From positions 434,001-498,000 of the forward strand of contig NZ_CP096276.1 in the NCBI RefSeq assembly GCF_024662235.1: a stretch of DNA of 64,000 bases. The letters are read 5' to 3'. The notes under the pieces were generated by a model, which ran no database searches, had not been told where the DNA came from, and worked only from the letters and a program-made list of their open reading frames with translations. This document shows positions 55,457 to 63,286 of the stretch, piece after piece. Positions within the stretch are counted from its first letter, which is position 1. Every line of letters begins with the position of its first letter. The position numbers were made by a program, and so were the translations under genes. Source of the DNA: Pimelobacter simplex (lineage in GTDB: Bacteria > Actinomycetota > Actinomycetes > Propionibacteriales > Nocardioidaceae).

Positions 55457-56092
55457 GTGATTCGTCGTCCGCTCGTCACAGCCACCATCTTGGCCGCCCT
55501 CACACTCGGCCTCACCGCATGCGGTGACGACGACGCTCCCGACCCGATCCCCAGAGCCGAGCCGAGCAGTACCTCCAGTGCGCCGACCGAGCCGACCAAG
55601 CCAACGGAGACTGCAACGACGCCGGCCTGGGAAGCCGACTACACACCCAAGCAGATCCGTGCGTACGAGGCCGCGCTCCAGCGGTTCGAATCCTATGAGC
55701 AGAGGTCCGAACCAATCTGGGCCGACGGCGCGGCAACGCCGGCGGCCGAAGCCGTCTTCAAGGACTACTTCCCTAGCCCCCAGTGGCAGTTCCTTCTCCG
55801 GCGACTCGAGGACTACGAGCAAGTCGAGGTGAGAAGCGAGGGAACGGCCCACGTCTATTGGACGCGCGCCAAGTCGATCACCGGTGACGGTCTCAACGTC
55901 GAGATCGAGCAGTGCGTCGACTACACGTCGATCACGAACACCCAACGCGGGAAAACGATCGAACCCGATCCTTGGGCTACGCACCCCCGGCTCCGCGTGA
56001 TCAGGTTGTCCAAGCCCGAGGGATACGACTGGCTGATCTACCAACTCAGCGATGCGACGAGTGAGCCGAGGCCTCAACGATGCGATCGCTGA
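55457..56092 (+). CDS. Putative lipoprotein
   Basis: A 211-residue exported protein from GTG 55457 with GGGGAGG eight bases upstream. The signal peptide ends in lipobox LTAC (Cys about residue 23), followed by an acidic and Ser/Thr/Pro linker and a compact domain (YTPKQIRAYEAALQRFESYEQRSEP to GYDWLIYQLSD). It is first of the rightward group leading into the Tad-like cluster, and overlaps the next gene by 13 bases. Function unknown. Confidence 0.75.
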   Translation: MIRRPLVTATILAALTLGLTACGDDDAPDPIPRAEPSSTSSAPTEPTKPTETATTPAWEADYTPKQIRAYEAALQRFESYEQRSEPIWADGAATPAAEAVFKDYFPSPQWQFLLRRLEDYEQVEVRSEGTAHVYWTRAKSITGDGLNVEIEQCVDYTSITNTQRGKTIEPDPWATHPRLRVIRLSKPEGYDWLIYQLSDATSEPRPQRCDR

Positions 56093-56997
56093 GAACAGCC
56101 CTTGCCTGTGCCGTGACTTCCGCATGCCTGGCGTTCCTACCGATCCAATCCGCCGACGCCGACGGCAGCGGATGCCCCGACGGCGAAACGCCGGCTCCAG
56201 GCCCAGGCGGCGGCACCATCTGTGTCCCGGCACAGGACCCGGGAAGCCCGGCGGATCCGGGTGGCCCCGGTGACAACAACGGCGGCGCCAGCACGTGCCC
56301 TTCCGCTCCTGACAGCCAATGCACAGACGGGAACGGCGGGGTTTGGATGAATCCGCCCGGCGCCTACTGCTACGGACCCACCGAACCTCCGCCGCCCGCG
56401 AGCGATCCTGCTTGGGGAAACCACGACCCAACGGCGGGAAGCATCTACCAGTGCCCCGGCCCTCCGATCACCTATATCTTCGTCGGCAACGGCCAGGCGC
56501 CACTGCCGGATCCGCGCGTGCTAGCGCAGCGGGCATTGGATCAGCTGGACCTAGCGGTGCCGGCGATTCACATCGCGCCGGATCCGCCGCTGGCGACGTA
56601 CGTCGGGCTCGAGACCTGGCTGTGGCTGCCCGAAGCACAATGGGACTCGCTGTCGCTGACGGTGACCGCCGGCGCTACGTCGGTGACGGTAACTGCGGCT
56701 CCCGTGCGTGTGGACTGGGGCCTGACTGAGGGCTCAACGTCGTGCAGTTCAGTTGGACGGCCCTGGGTTCGTGGGATGTCGTCGAACGCGCAGACCGACT
56801 GTTCTTACACGTTCTCGACGCTGTCGGACGGGCAGCCCGATGGGAAGTACGACGTGAGCGCGACCATCACCTACTCCGCGACTTGGACCTGCTCTGGTGC
56901 ATGCCTCATCGACAACGGGGATCTCGGAGAGGTGCCGAGTCTGACAAGCAACGACGCGATCGAGGTCGACGAGCGACAGTCGGTCGTCGTCCAGTAG
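56080..56997 (+). CDS. Secreted Cys-rich protein
   Basis: A 305-residue exported protein with signal peptide (RTALACAVTSACLAFLPIQSADA, cleavage about residue 28), then a Gly/Pro- and Cys-rich segment (GCPDGETPAPGPGGGTICVP; TCPSAPDSQC; AYCYGP) and a C-terminal beta-rich domain (LSLTVTAGATSVTVTAAPV; KYDVSATITYSATWTCSGAC). The Cys pairs suggest disulfides outside the cell. It lies just before the SAF/CpaB gene, so it may be a surface component tied to that apparatus. Confidence 0.75.
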   Translation: MRSLRTALACAVTSACLAFLPIQSADADGSGCPDGETPAPGPGGGTICVPAQDPGSPADPGGPGDNNGGASTCPSAPDSQCTDGNGGVWMNPPGAYCYGPTEPPPPASDPAWGNHDPTAGSIYQCPGPPITYIFVGNGQAPLPDPRVLAQRALDQLDLAVPAIHIAPDPPLATYVGLETWLWLPEAQWDSLSLTVTAGATSVTVTAAPVRVDWGLTEGSTSCSSVGRPWVRGMSSNAQTDCSYTFSTLSDGQPDGKYDVSATITYSATWTCSGACLIDNGDLGEVPSLTSNDAIEVDERQSVVVQ

Positions 56998-57020
56998 TAG
57001 CCGTACGGGAGGGAACTCGG

Positions 57021-57776
57021 GTGACCACCACGACGAACAGCGACAGCCGCAGCGAAAGCGGGCGTCAGCAGCAGGCGCAGAGCTTGCTGTCAGGTCAGCG
57101 CAAGGCAGCGACCGGGCCGCTGCGACCTCGCGAGCGGTCGATGGGCCTGGTGATCCTGGGGGCGCTGTTGGTGATTGGCTGCGGCCTGGGTGTTGCTGCT
57201 TGGGGCCTGAGGGCCGGTGACAAGACCTCGGTGCTCGCGGTCGGGGCGCCGATCGCGAAGGGTCACGTACTCGAGCGTGGAGATCTGGTGTCGGTGTCGG
57301 TCTCCGGGGTCGACGATGCGATCCCTGTCGAGAACGTCGACCAGGTCGTCGGGAAGGCGGCCACTGTCGACATAGTCGAGGGCGAGGTGCTCACCGAGGC
57401 GATGGTCACCAGCTCTCCGGTGCCGGGGGAGGGGAAGGCGGTGATCGGGCTTGCTCTCGAACCGACCCGGGTCCCCGGTGCAGGTCTGCAGCCGGGTGAC
57501 CACGTCGATGTCATCGCGGTCCCTTCCGGTGACGGCGCTCCAGTCGGTGGCAAGGATGCCGACGCTGCGCTCGACGCGCCGGAGGTGTTGGCGACCGCAG
57601 CCGAGGTCTATGAGGTTGGCGGTGACGCGGTGGCCGGGTCGCAGGTGCTGCTGACGCTGATCGTCGACGAGGGCGATGCCAGTCGCGTTGCGGCGTACTC
57701 GACGCAGAACCGGGTCGCGGTCGTCGAGATCGCTCTCACCCCCGACTGGACGGGGGGAGTGACCTCGTCGTGTTGA
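57021..57776 (+). CDS. SAF-domain protein (CpaB/RcpC-like)
   Basis: A 251-residue protein from GTG 57021 with GGGAGG upstream. A single TM helix (MGLVILGALLVIGCGLGVAAWGL, about residues 34-56) is followed by an extracytoplasmic SAF domain (VGAPIAKGHVLERGDLVSVSVS; GKAATVDIVEGEVLTEAMV; PGDHVDVIAVPS). This is the CpaB/RcpC layout of Tad pilus systems. Its stop overlaps the CpaE-like start, so the cluster is tightly coupled. Confidence 0.8.
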   Translation: MTTTTNSDSRSESGRQQQAQSLLSGQRKAATGPLRPRERSMGLVILGALLVIGCGLGVAAWGLRAGDKTSVLAVGAPIAKGHVLERGDLVSVSVSGVDDAIPVENVDQVVGKAATVDIVEGEVLTEAMVTSSPVPGEGKAVIGLALEPTRVPGAGLQPGDHVDVIAVPSGDGAPVGGKDADAALDAPEVLATAAEVYEVGGDAVAGSQVLLTLIVDEGDASRVAAYSTQNRVAVVEIALTPDWTGGVTSSC

Positions 57777-58534
57777 TCGCAATCGCTTCTATGAAGGGCT
57801 CGCCCGGGGTTACCTCCACGGCGCTCGCGCTGGCCGCGGTGTGGCCGCGCCAGGTGGTGCTGCTCGAGGCTGATCCGGCCGGTGGCGATCTGGCGTACCG
57901 GTGCAAGGCCGCGTACGGCGGTCTCCTGTACACCGACCGGGGGGTCCTGACGCTGGCCGCGGCGATGCGTGACGGGCTGGCGGACCCGGACGCGATCGCG
58001 GCGCAGGCCCAGTTGCTCGCCTGCGGGGTGAACGTGATCCCGGGCGTGGCGTCGGTTGCTCAGGCCCGCGGTGTTGGCCAGCTGTGGTCGACGATCGCTG
58101 AGGCATGTCAGGCCGCCGACGTCGACGTGATCGCCGACCTCGGACGACTCGACCGGGCCAGCACCGTGATGCCGCTCGCGAAGGCCGCTGAGGTGTTCCT
58201 GCCGGTCGTGGCCACGACCTTCGATTCGGTCATGCACCTCAACGAGGGGCTGCAGGACCTCGTTTCGGCACTCGTCACCGACGGGCGTGCGCGGATCGTG
58301 CCGCTGCTGGTCGGTCGCGACGAATACGCAGGCAGCGACCTGGCCGAGCTCGACCGCGTCCTCGGGACTCACGGGCTGCCGATCTCGCCGGCGATGCCGA
58401 TCCCCGCCGACCCGCGCACCCTCGACCGCGTCCAGGAGGGCGAGAAGGCCACCGGTCGTCTCTCGCGCACCCTGCTGCTACGTGGCGCGCGTGCGGTCGC
58501 CCAGACCATCCTCCAGCCGGCAGGAGTGCTGTGA
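57770..58534 (+). CDS. CpaE/MinD-like ATPase with altered P-loop
   Basis: A 254-residue ParA/MinD-fold protein from GTG 57770. The deviant Walker A is IASMKGSPGVTSTALALA: the first Lys is kept but the catalytic-type GK(T/S) reads GVTST. It has VVLLEADPAGGD after it and DVIADLGRLD as the Walker B region. In Tad systems CpaE localises the machine at the membrane. Loss of the second Lys suggests altered ATP use. The stop shares one base with the CpaF ATG. Confidence 0.8.
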   Translation: MLIAIASMKGSPGVTSTALALAAVWPRQVVLLEADPAGGDLAYRCKAAYGGLLYTDRGVLTLAAAMRDGLADPDAIAAQAQLLACGVNVIPGVASVAQARGVGQLWSTIAEACQAADVDVIADLGRLDRASTVMPLAKAAEVFLPVVATTFDSVMHLNEGLQDLVSALVTDGRARIVPLLVGRDEYAGSDLAELDRVLGTHGLPISPAMPIPADPRTLDRVQEGEKATGRLSRTLLLRGARAVAQTILQPAGVL

Positions 58535-59829
58535 TGCGCGTCGATCCCGCACTGCTTCGCCAGGTCCACAAGGAAGTAGGCGAGAGACTCCAGCGCACGC
58601 AACGTGAGCGCCGCCAAACCGGCCAGCCGCCACTGAGCGGCCAGCACGAGCAGCAGTACGCGCGCAAGCTGATAGCCGACGTCGTCCGCGAGCAAGCCGA
58701 GAAGCGCCTCGCGCTGGGCGAGTCGCCGCTCGATACCGACGTCGAGCAGGAACTCGTCGACGGCGTCCACGCCCGCATGTACGGCGCCGGTCGCCTCCAG
58801 GCCCTCCTGAACGACGAATCGATCGAGAACATCGACATCAACGCCTGCGACGAGGTCTGGATCACCCGGGCCAACAGCGCGAGGCACGAACCGGGCGACC
58901 CGATCGCCAGCAGCGACGAGGAGCTCATCGAGCTCATCCAGACCCTGGCGTCCTACGCCGGTCTCAACTCCCGACCCTGGGATGCCGCCAACCCGCAACT
59001 GGACCTCAAGCTCCCCGACGGCTCCCGCCTCTCCGCGGTCATGGGCGTCGCCACGCGGCCCTCGATCAGCATCCGACGGCAACGCTACGACAAGCCGACA
59101 CTGGAGGACCTCCTCGGCAACGACACCCTGACCGAGGAGCACGTCGACTTCCTCCGAGCCCTGGTCAAGGCCCGCTTCAACGTGATGATCGCCGGTGGCA
59201 CCCGCGCCGGGAAGACCACCCTGCTCAAGGCCATGGCCTCCGAGATCGACCCCGAAGAGCGGATCATCACCATCGAGAAGACCCTCGAGCTGGCGCTGCG
59301 CGCGGACCGAGCGCGGCACCCCAACTGCGTGGAGTTCGAGGAGCGCGTCGCCAACTCCGAAGGCCAGGGCGGGGTCACCATGTCCGACCTCGTGCGCCGG
59401 ACCCTGCGGCAGAACCCCGACCGGGTCATCGTCGGGGAGACCCTCGGCCCGGAGATCATCGACCTGCTCAACGCGATGGGCCAGGGCAACGACGGCTCGT
59501 TCTCCACGATCCACGCCCGGACCGCCCGCGAGGTCTTCACCAGGATCGCGACCTACGCCATCGAGTCCGAGGCCAAGCTGCCCACCGAGGCCTCCTACCG
59601 GCTCATCGCCGGCGGCCTCGACTTCGTCGTCTACATCAGCCGCCACCCGGTGACCGGGAAGCGGCGACTCGACTCGATCCTCGAGGTGAACGGGTACGAC
59701 GAGGGCGTTGCGCTCGCCTCGGAGATCTTCCAGATCGGCGAGAGCGAGAAGGCCGACTTCACCGGCAGCCTGCCGCAGCGGCTCCCACAGCTCAAGGCGG
59801 CCGGCTGGGCGCCCCCGGGGAGCTGGTGA
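58534..59829 (+). CDS. cpaF: CpaF/TadA secretion ATPase
   Basis: A 431-residue hexameric secretion ATPase that powers Tad pilus assembly. Domains: helical N-terminus (1-90), N1 domain (VHARMYGAGRLQALLNDESIENIDINACDEVWI), Walker A IAGGTRAGKTTLLKAM (about residue 220), Asp box TIEKTLELAL, Walker B NPDRVIVGETLG and His box GSFSTIHARTARE. It is complete, unlike the chromosomal tadA cut at 43.2 kb, and diverges from it. I chose ATG 58534 with AGGAG seven bases upstream. Confidence 0.92.
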   Translation: MRVDPALLRQVHKEVGERLQRTQRERRQTGQPPLSGQHEQQYARKLIADVVREQAEKRLALGESPLDTDVEQELVDGVHARMYGAGRLQALLNDESIENIDINACDEVWITRANSARHEPGDPIASSDEELIELIQTLASYAGLNSRPWDAANPQLDLKLPDGSRLSAVMGVATRPSISIRRQRYDKPTLEDLLGNDTLTEEHVDFLRALVKARFNVMIAGGTRAGKTTLLKAMASEIDPEERIITIEKTLELALRADRARHPNCVEFEERVANSEGQGGVTMSDLVRRTLRQNPDRVIVGETLGPEIIDLLNAMGQGNDGSFSTIHARTAREVFTRIATYAIESEAKLPTEASYRLIAGGLDFVVYISRHPVTGKRRLDSILEVNGYDEGVALASEIFQIGESEKADFTGSLPQRLPQLKAAGWAPPGSW

Positions 59830-59833
59830 CGGT

Positions 59834-60745
59834 ATGTCCCCGACCACACTGACCGGACTGTTCCTCGGGCTCGCCTTCGGCGGGAGCCTCGTGTTCCTGG
59901 GGGCGGCCTGGATGGGGTGGCGGCCTACCCTGTCGACCACGCCGTCGGGCCGGCCGCGCCGCGGCGCGATGTTGTGGGGCACCGCCGCACGTCGGCGCGC
60001 GGCGATCGGGATTGGCGTCGGCCTGGTGGTGGCGATCGCGACCAGGTGGCCGGTGGCAGCGATCGCGGCCGCGGCACTGATCTACCTGTGGCCGACAATG
60101 TTCGGCGGCCACAAGACCGCTGTCGGGCACGTCGAGCGGCTCGAGGCGCTGGCGGTGTGGACCGAATCGCTGCGGGACACGATCGCGGGCGCGATCGGGC
60201 TCGAGCAGGCGATCCGGTCGACCACCGCGACCGCGCCGCCGATCCTGCGCCCGGCATTGGAGCGGCTCGAGGGTCGGATGAACGTGCAGACCCCGCTACC
60301 GGAAGCGCTTGCAGAGTTCGCCGAGGAGTTCGAGGACGCCTCGGCCGACCTGGTCGTCGCCGCGCTCATCCTGAACTCGCGGCTGCGCGGGAAGGGGCTC
60401 GGCAAGACGTTGAGCGAGCTCGCGACCTCGGCCCGCGAGGAGATCGAAATGCGCCGCCGGGTCGAGGAGAACCGCAAGGCACTGCGCCGGGTGGCCACCA
60501 TCATCCTGATCTCCACCGGCGCGTTCGCACTCGGTGTCGCCGTCCTCTCCCGCGAGTACGTCGCGCCCTACTCCACCGTGCTCGGCCAGTTCGTGCTGGC
60601 CCTGGTGCTCGCCATCTTCGCAGCCGGCCTCGTGTGGATCCGCGCCGCGGCACAGGCCCGCCCGCCCGCCAGATTTTTGGTCGGGGTCGGCGAGGTCGGC
60701 GATGCGCTGCAGGTGCCGATGTCGATCGGAGGCGCTCGGCGATGA
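59834..60745 (+). CDS. tadB: TadB-like inner-membrane protein (T2SSF domain)
   Basis: A 303-residue membrane protein with N-terminal TM helices (about 5-25, 55-85), a cytoplasmic T2SSF domain (WTESLRDTIAGAIGLEQAIRSTTATAPPIL; PLPEALAEFAEEFEDASADLVVAALILNSRLRGKGLGKTLSELATSAREEIEMRRRVEENRKALR) and two C-terminal TMs. It forms the platform with TadC for pilin assembly. It starts four bases after the cpaF stop and overlaps the tadC start. Confidence 0.87.
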   Translation: MSPTTLTGLFLGLAFGGSLVFLGAAWMGWRPTLSTTPSGRPRRGAMLWGTAARRRAAIGIGVGLVVAIATRWPVAAIAAAALIYLWPTMFGGHKTAVGHVERLEALAVWTESLRDTIAGAIGLEQAIRSTTATAPPILRPALERLEGRMNVQTPLPEALAEFAEEFEDASADLVVAALILNSRLRGKGLGKTLSELATSAREEIEMRRRVEENRKALRRVATIILISTGAFALGVAVLSREYVAPYSTVLGQFVLALVLAIFAAGLVWIRAAAQARPPARFLVGVGEVGDALQVPMSIGGARR

Positions 60746-61653
60746 CGACCGGTCTGGTGCTCGGCTGCCTGTTCGGCGCCGCGGTGTGCCTGCTGATCTA
60801 CGCCCTGGTGCCACCGCGGCCGCAACTCGCCACTTCGCTTCGTCGTTGGGAGCGGCAGCGCGCCCAGCGAGCCGCCGGCGGCCAGGTCGAGGCTGTGGGG
60901 TTCGACCTGGGGTCCCAGCAGCGTCGGCTCGGACGGTGGCTGGTCACCCAGCTGATCCGGCATGGGATCACGATGACCAAGCTGCGCGGCAACCTCGAGC
61001 TCACCGAGACCAGTCTCGAGGCCCACCTGGTTCGCAAGTGCGGCTACGGGCTGTTCGGACTGCTGTTCCCGACGGTCGTCGTGACGCTGCTCTACGCGAC
61101 GGCTGGGATCACGCTCGGGTTCACCGTCCCCGCGGTGGCTGGGATTGTGTTCGGCGCCATCTTGTTCTGGCTGCCCGACCTGTCCGCGGCCCAAGCTGCC
61201 GAAGGGCGACGGCACGATCTGCGGCGGGCGCTGGCGTGCTACCTAGACCTGGTGTCGATGTCGCTGGCCGGCGGCCGTGGCATTCCCGAGGCGCTCCCGA
61301 CGTGTGCGCGGATTGGGTCGGGGTGGGCGTTCGAGCTGATCCGCGACACGATCGACGAGGCCCGCTATGTCGGCGCGACGCCGTGGCGGGCTCTCGGCGA
61401 GCTGGGGGAGCGCACCGGGCTGCAGGAGCTCGCGGACCTAGGGGCCGCGCTCACGCTGGTGGCCGACGATGGCTCCAAGGTTCAGGCCTCGCTCTCGGCG
61501 CGTGCCGCGACCCAGCGGCGTCGACAGCTCGCCGAGGACGAGGGTTCGGCCGGCAAGTCCGATCAGACCATCCAGCTCGCCCAGGTCGTGCTCGCGATCG
61601 GGTTCTTCATCTTCATCGGATTTCCGGCGCTGTACGCGGTGCTGGCGATCTGA
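60742..61653 (+). CDS. tadC: TadC-like inner-membrane protein (T2SSF domain)
   Basis: A 303-residue membrane protein paired with TadB. An N-terminal TM, a cytoplasmic stretch, two central TMs (LFGLLFPTVVVTLLYATAGITLGFTVPAVAGIVFGAILFWLP), a T2SSF domain (DLRRALACYLDLVSMSLAGGRGIPEAL; LQELADLGAALTLVADDGSKVQASL) and a C-terminal TM. The four-base overlap with tadB signals coupling. Confidence 0.87.
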   Translation: MTTGLVLGCLFGAAVCLLIYALVPPRPQLATSLRRWERQRAQRAAGGQVEAVGFDLGSQQRRLGRWLVTQLIRHGITMTKLRGNLELTETSLEAHLVRKCGYGLFGLLFPTVVVTLLYATAGITLGFTVPAVAGIVFGAILFWLPDLSAAQAAEGRRHDLRRALACYLDLVSMSLAGGRGIPEALPTCARIGSGWAFELIRDTIDEARYVGATPWRALGELGERTGLQELADLGAALTLVADDGSKVQASLSARAATQRRRQLAEDEGSAGKSDQTIQLAQVVLAIGFFIFIGFPALYAVLAI

Positions 61654-61687
61654 CGCAACCACCAACACAAAGAGAGGAGTGGTTCGG

Positions 61688-61891
61688 ATGTTGTTTCTCG
61701 AGATTCTCGTGGTTCGTGCCTGGATGGGATCGGCGATCACGCAGGTCAAGGCGACCCGCGCCGAGCGAGGTGCTGTCGAGCTGGGCACCGTGGTGGTGCT
61801 CGGCGCGATCATCGTCGGCGGCGCGATCGTGATCGGCGGGATCCTGATCAACAAGTTCAAGGGATCCGCCGAGGGCATCCCCACCCCCTGA
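61688..61891 (+). CDS. Small Flp-pilin-like membrane protein
   Basis: A 67-residue protein from ATG 61688 with GAGAGGAG eight bases upstream. A basic stretch ending ERGAVELG is followed by one hydrophobic helix (TVVVLGAIIVGGAIVIGGILI) and a short polar tail. Position right after tadC and the Glu-containing pre-helix fit a Flp-type pilin or a pseudopilin. It lacks the usual GxxxxEY Tyr. Confidence 0.7.
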   Translation: MLFLEILVVRAWMGSAITQVKATRAERGAVELGTVVVLGAIIVGGAIVIGGILINKFKGSAEGIPTP

Positions 61892-61895
61892 GCCC

Positions 61896-62303
61896 ATGGA
61901 TTGGGTCATGTCGCGGAGTCGAGACGATCGAGGCGCGGTCTCGCTCGGCCAGATGGTCGTGATCGCGCCCGCGCTGCTGTTCGGCCTGATGCTCATCGTA
62001 CAGGCCGGGCTGTACTTCCATGCCCGCAACGTCGCCGAGCAGGCAGCCCAGGAAGGCGCGGCCGAGGCCCGTGCCTTCGACGGCGACGAGGCGAGCGCCA
62101 AACAACGGGCAATGACCTTCCTCGGTGCGCTCGGAGATCGGGCACTGACCGACCGCAACGTCGAGGTCGACCGCGGCGCAGAGACCGCGACCGTGACCGT
62201 CTCGGGTGACGTGATCTCGCTGGTGCCGGGGGTGTCCTGGAGCGTTTCGGAGTCGGCCTCCGGGCCCGTTGAACGGTATGTGCCACCCACGGGTGGTCAG
62301 TGA
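61896..62303 (+). CDS. TadE-like pseudopilin
   Basis: A 135-residue protein with a positively charged start (SRSRDDRGAVS), one TM helix (LGQMVVIAPALLFGLMLIVQAGLYFHARNVAEQAAQEGAAEARAF) of TadE type, and an extracytoplasmic domain. ATG 61908 (MSRSRDDRG) is an alternative start. It overlaps the next TadE gene. Confidence 0.8.
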   Translation: MDWVMSRSRDDRGAVSLGQMVVIAPALLFGLMLIVQAGLYFHARNVAEQAAQEGAAEARAFDGDEASAKQRAMTFLGALGDRALTDRNVEVDRGAETATVTVSGDVISLVPGVSWSVSESASGPVERYVPPTGGQ

Positions 62304-62737
62304 TGATCCCGCGGATCAGCCGGCTGACTGCGCCTCGTGGGGAGCGGGGGACAGCGGCCTTAGAGATGGTCGTGGTCGCGCCGGTGCTGATCGTGATCCT
62401 GCTGTTCGTCGTCGGACTCGGCCGCATGGCCCACGCCGACCAACAGGTCCAGGCCGGCGCCGCGGACGCCGCCCGGGCCGCCTCGCTCGAGCGGAACACC
62501 GGCGCGTCAGATGCGGCCGCGCGGCAGGCCGCCCGCGACTCGCTCGGCCAGGCCGGTATCAGCTGCACGAACCTAGACGTCTCGGTCAACCTCGGCGGCT
62601 ACGAGCCCGGCGGCCAGCTGAGTGTGACCGTGAGATGCACTGCGGACCTCAGCTCGGTCGCTCTGGCGGGCTTCCCAGGCAGCAGGGTCTTCACCGCAAC
62701 CTCCACTGTCCCGATCGAGACGTGGAGAGCCGAGTGA
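62303..62737 (+). CDS. TadE-like pseudopilin
   Basis: A 144-residue TadE-family protein: GERGTAALEMVVVAPVLIVILLFVVGLGRM with the conserved Glu after the cleavage-like site, HADQQVQAGAADAARAAS, and a C-terminal domain with ISCTNLDVSVNLGGYEPGG. It follows the previous TadE with a one-base overlap and overlaps the next gene by four bases. Confidence 0.85.
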   Translation: MIPRISRLTAPRGERGTAALEMVVVAPVLIVILLFVVGLGRMAHADQQVQAGAADAARAASLERNTGASDAAARQAARDSLGQAGISCTNLDVSVNLGGYEPGGQLSVTVRCTADLSSVALAGFPGSRVFTATSTVPIETWRAE

Positions 62738-63210
62738 GCGCGAAGATGCTGGTGGCCACCAGGTTCGCGTTGGCCGCTGTCGCAGCGGTCTTGAAGGGGC
62801 GACGGTGCAAAGCACGTGGTCAGCGTGGTGCGGCGTCAACCGGGATGGTGGTCATCCTCGGCGTCGCCCTGCTGGTCGTCGGCGGGCTGGTTATCGACGG
62901 CGGCTACACCCTCGGCGCTCGACGGGAGGCGATGAACCAGGCCGAGCAGGCCGCCCGGGCCGGTTCGGATGCATTGAATGAGGGGTCGCTGCGGGACGGC
63001 GTGGTGCGCGTCGACCCGGGCCGGGCGATCTCGGCCGCAAACGCCTACCTGGCGCGGGTGGATGCTCACGGGAGCGTGTCGGTGAACGGCGACGAGGTCA
63101 CGGTCACGGTGACCTCGAGGCAGGACACCAAGATCCTCTCGATCGTCGGCGTGGGGTCCCTGCCCGTCGAGGCGACCGCCTCAGCAGTCTCGATCGCCGA
63201 GAACGACTAA
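62734..63210 (+). CDS. TadG-like pilus-assembly protein
   Basis: A 158-residue protein from GTG 62734. A basic start (KGRRCKARGQRGAAS) and one TM helix (TGMVVILGVALLVVGGLVIDGGYTLG) of the TadG type are followed by REAMNQAEQAARAGSDALN and a small extracytoplasmic domain. It is much shorter than full TadG proteins with vWA domains. It is the last of three overlapping pseudopilin-like genes. Confidence 0.8.
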   Translation: MSAKMLVATRFALAAVAAVLKGRRCKARGQRGAASTGMVVILGVALLVVGGLVIDGGYTLGARREAMNQAEQAARAGSDALNEGSLRDGVVRVDPGRAISAANAYLARVDAHGSVSVNGDEVTVTVTSRQDTKILSIVGVGSLPVEATASAVSIAEND

Positions 63211-63286
63211 CCGAAGGCCGTCACACATCGCGCGATTGGTGGACTTCCCCAAGTAGAGGTCCTGGCGCGCGAAGAAGGGAAGACAT

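Noticed and set aside
54765..55460. Plus-strand frame of 231 codons in the noncoding region.
   Set aside because: No supporting start signal and shadow-like composition; hairpins lie inside it.
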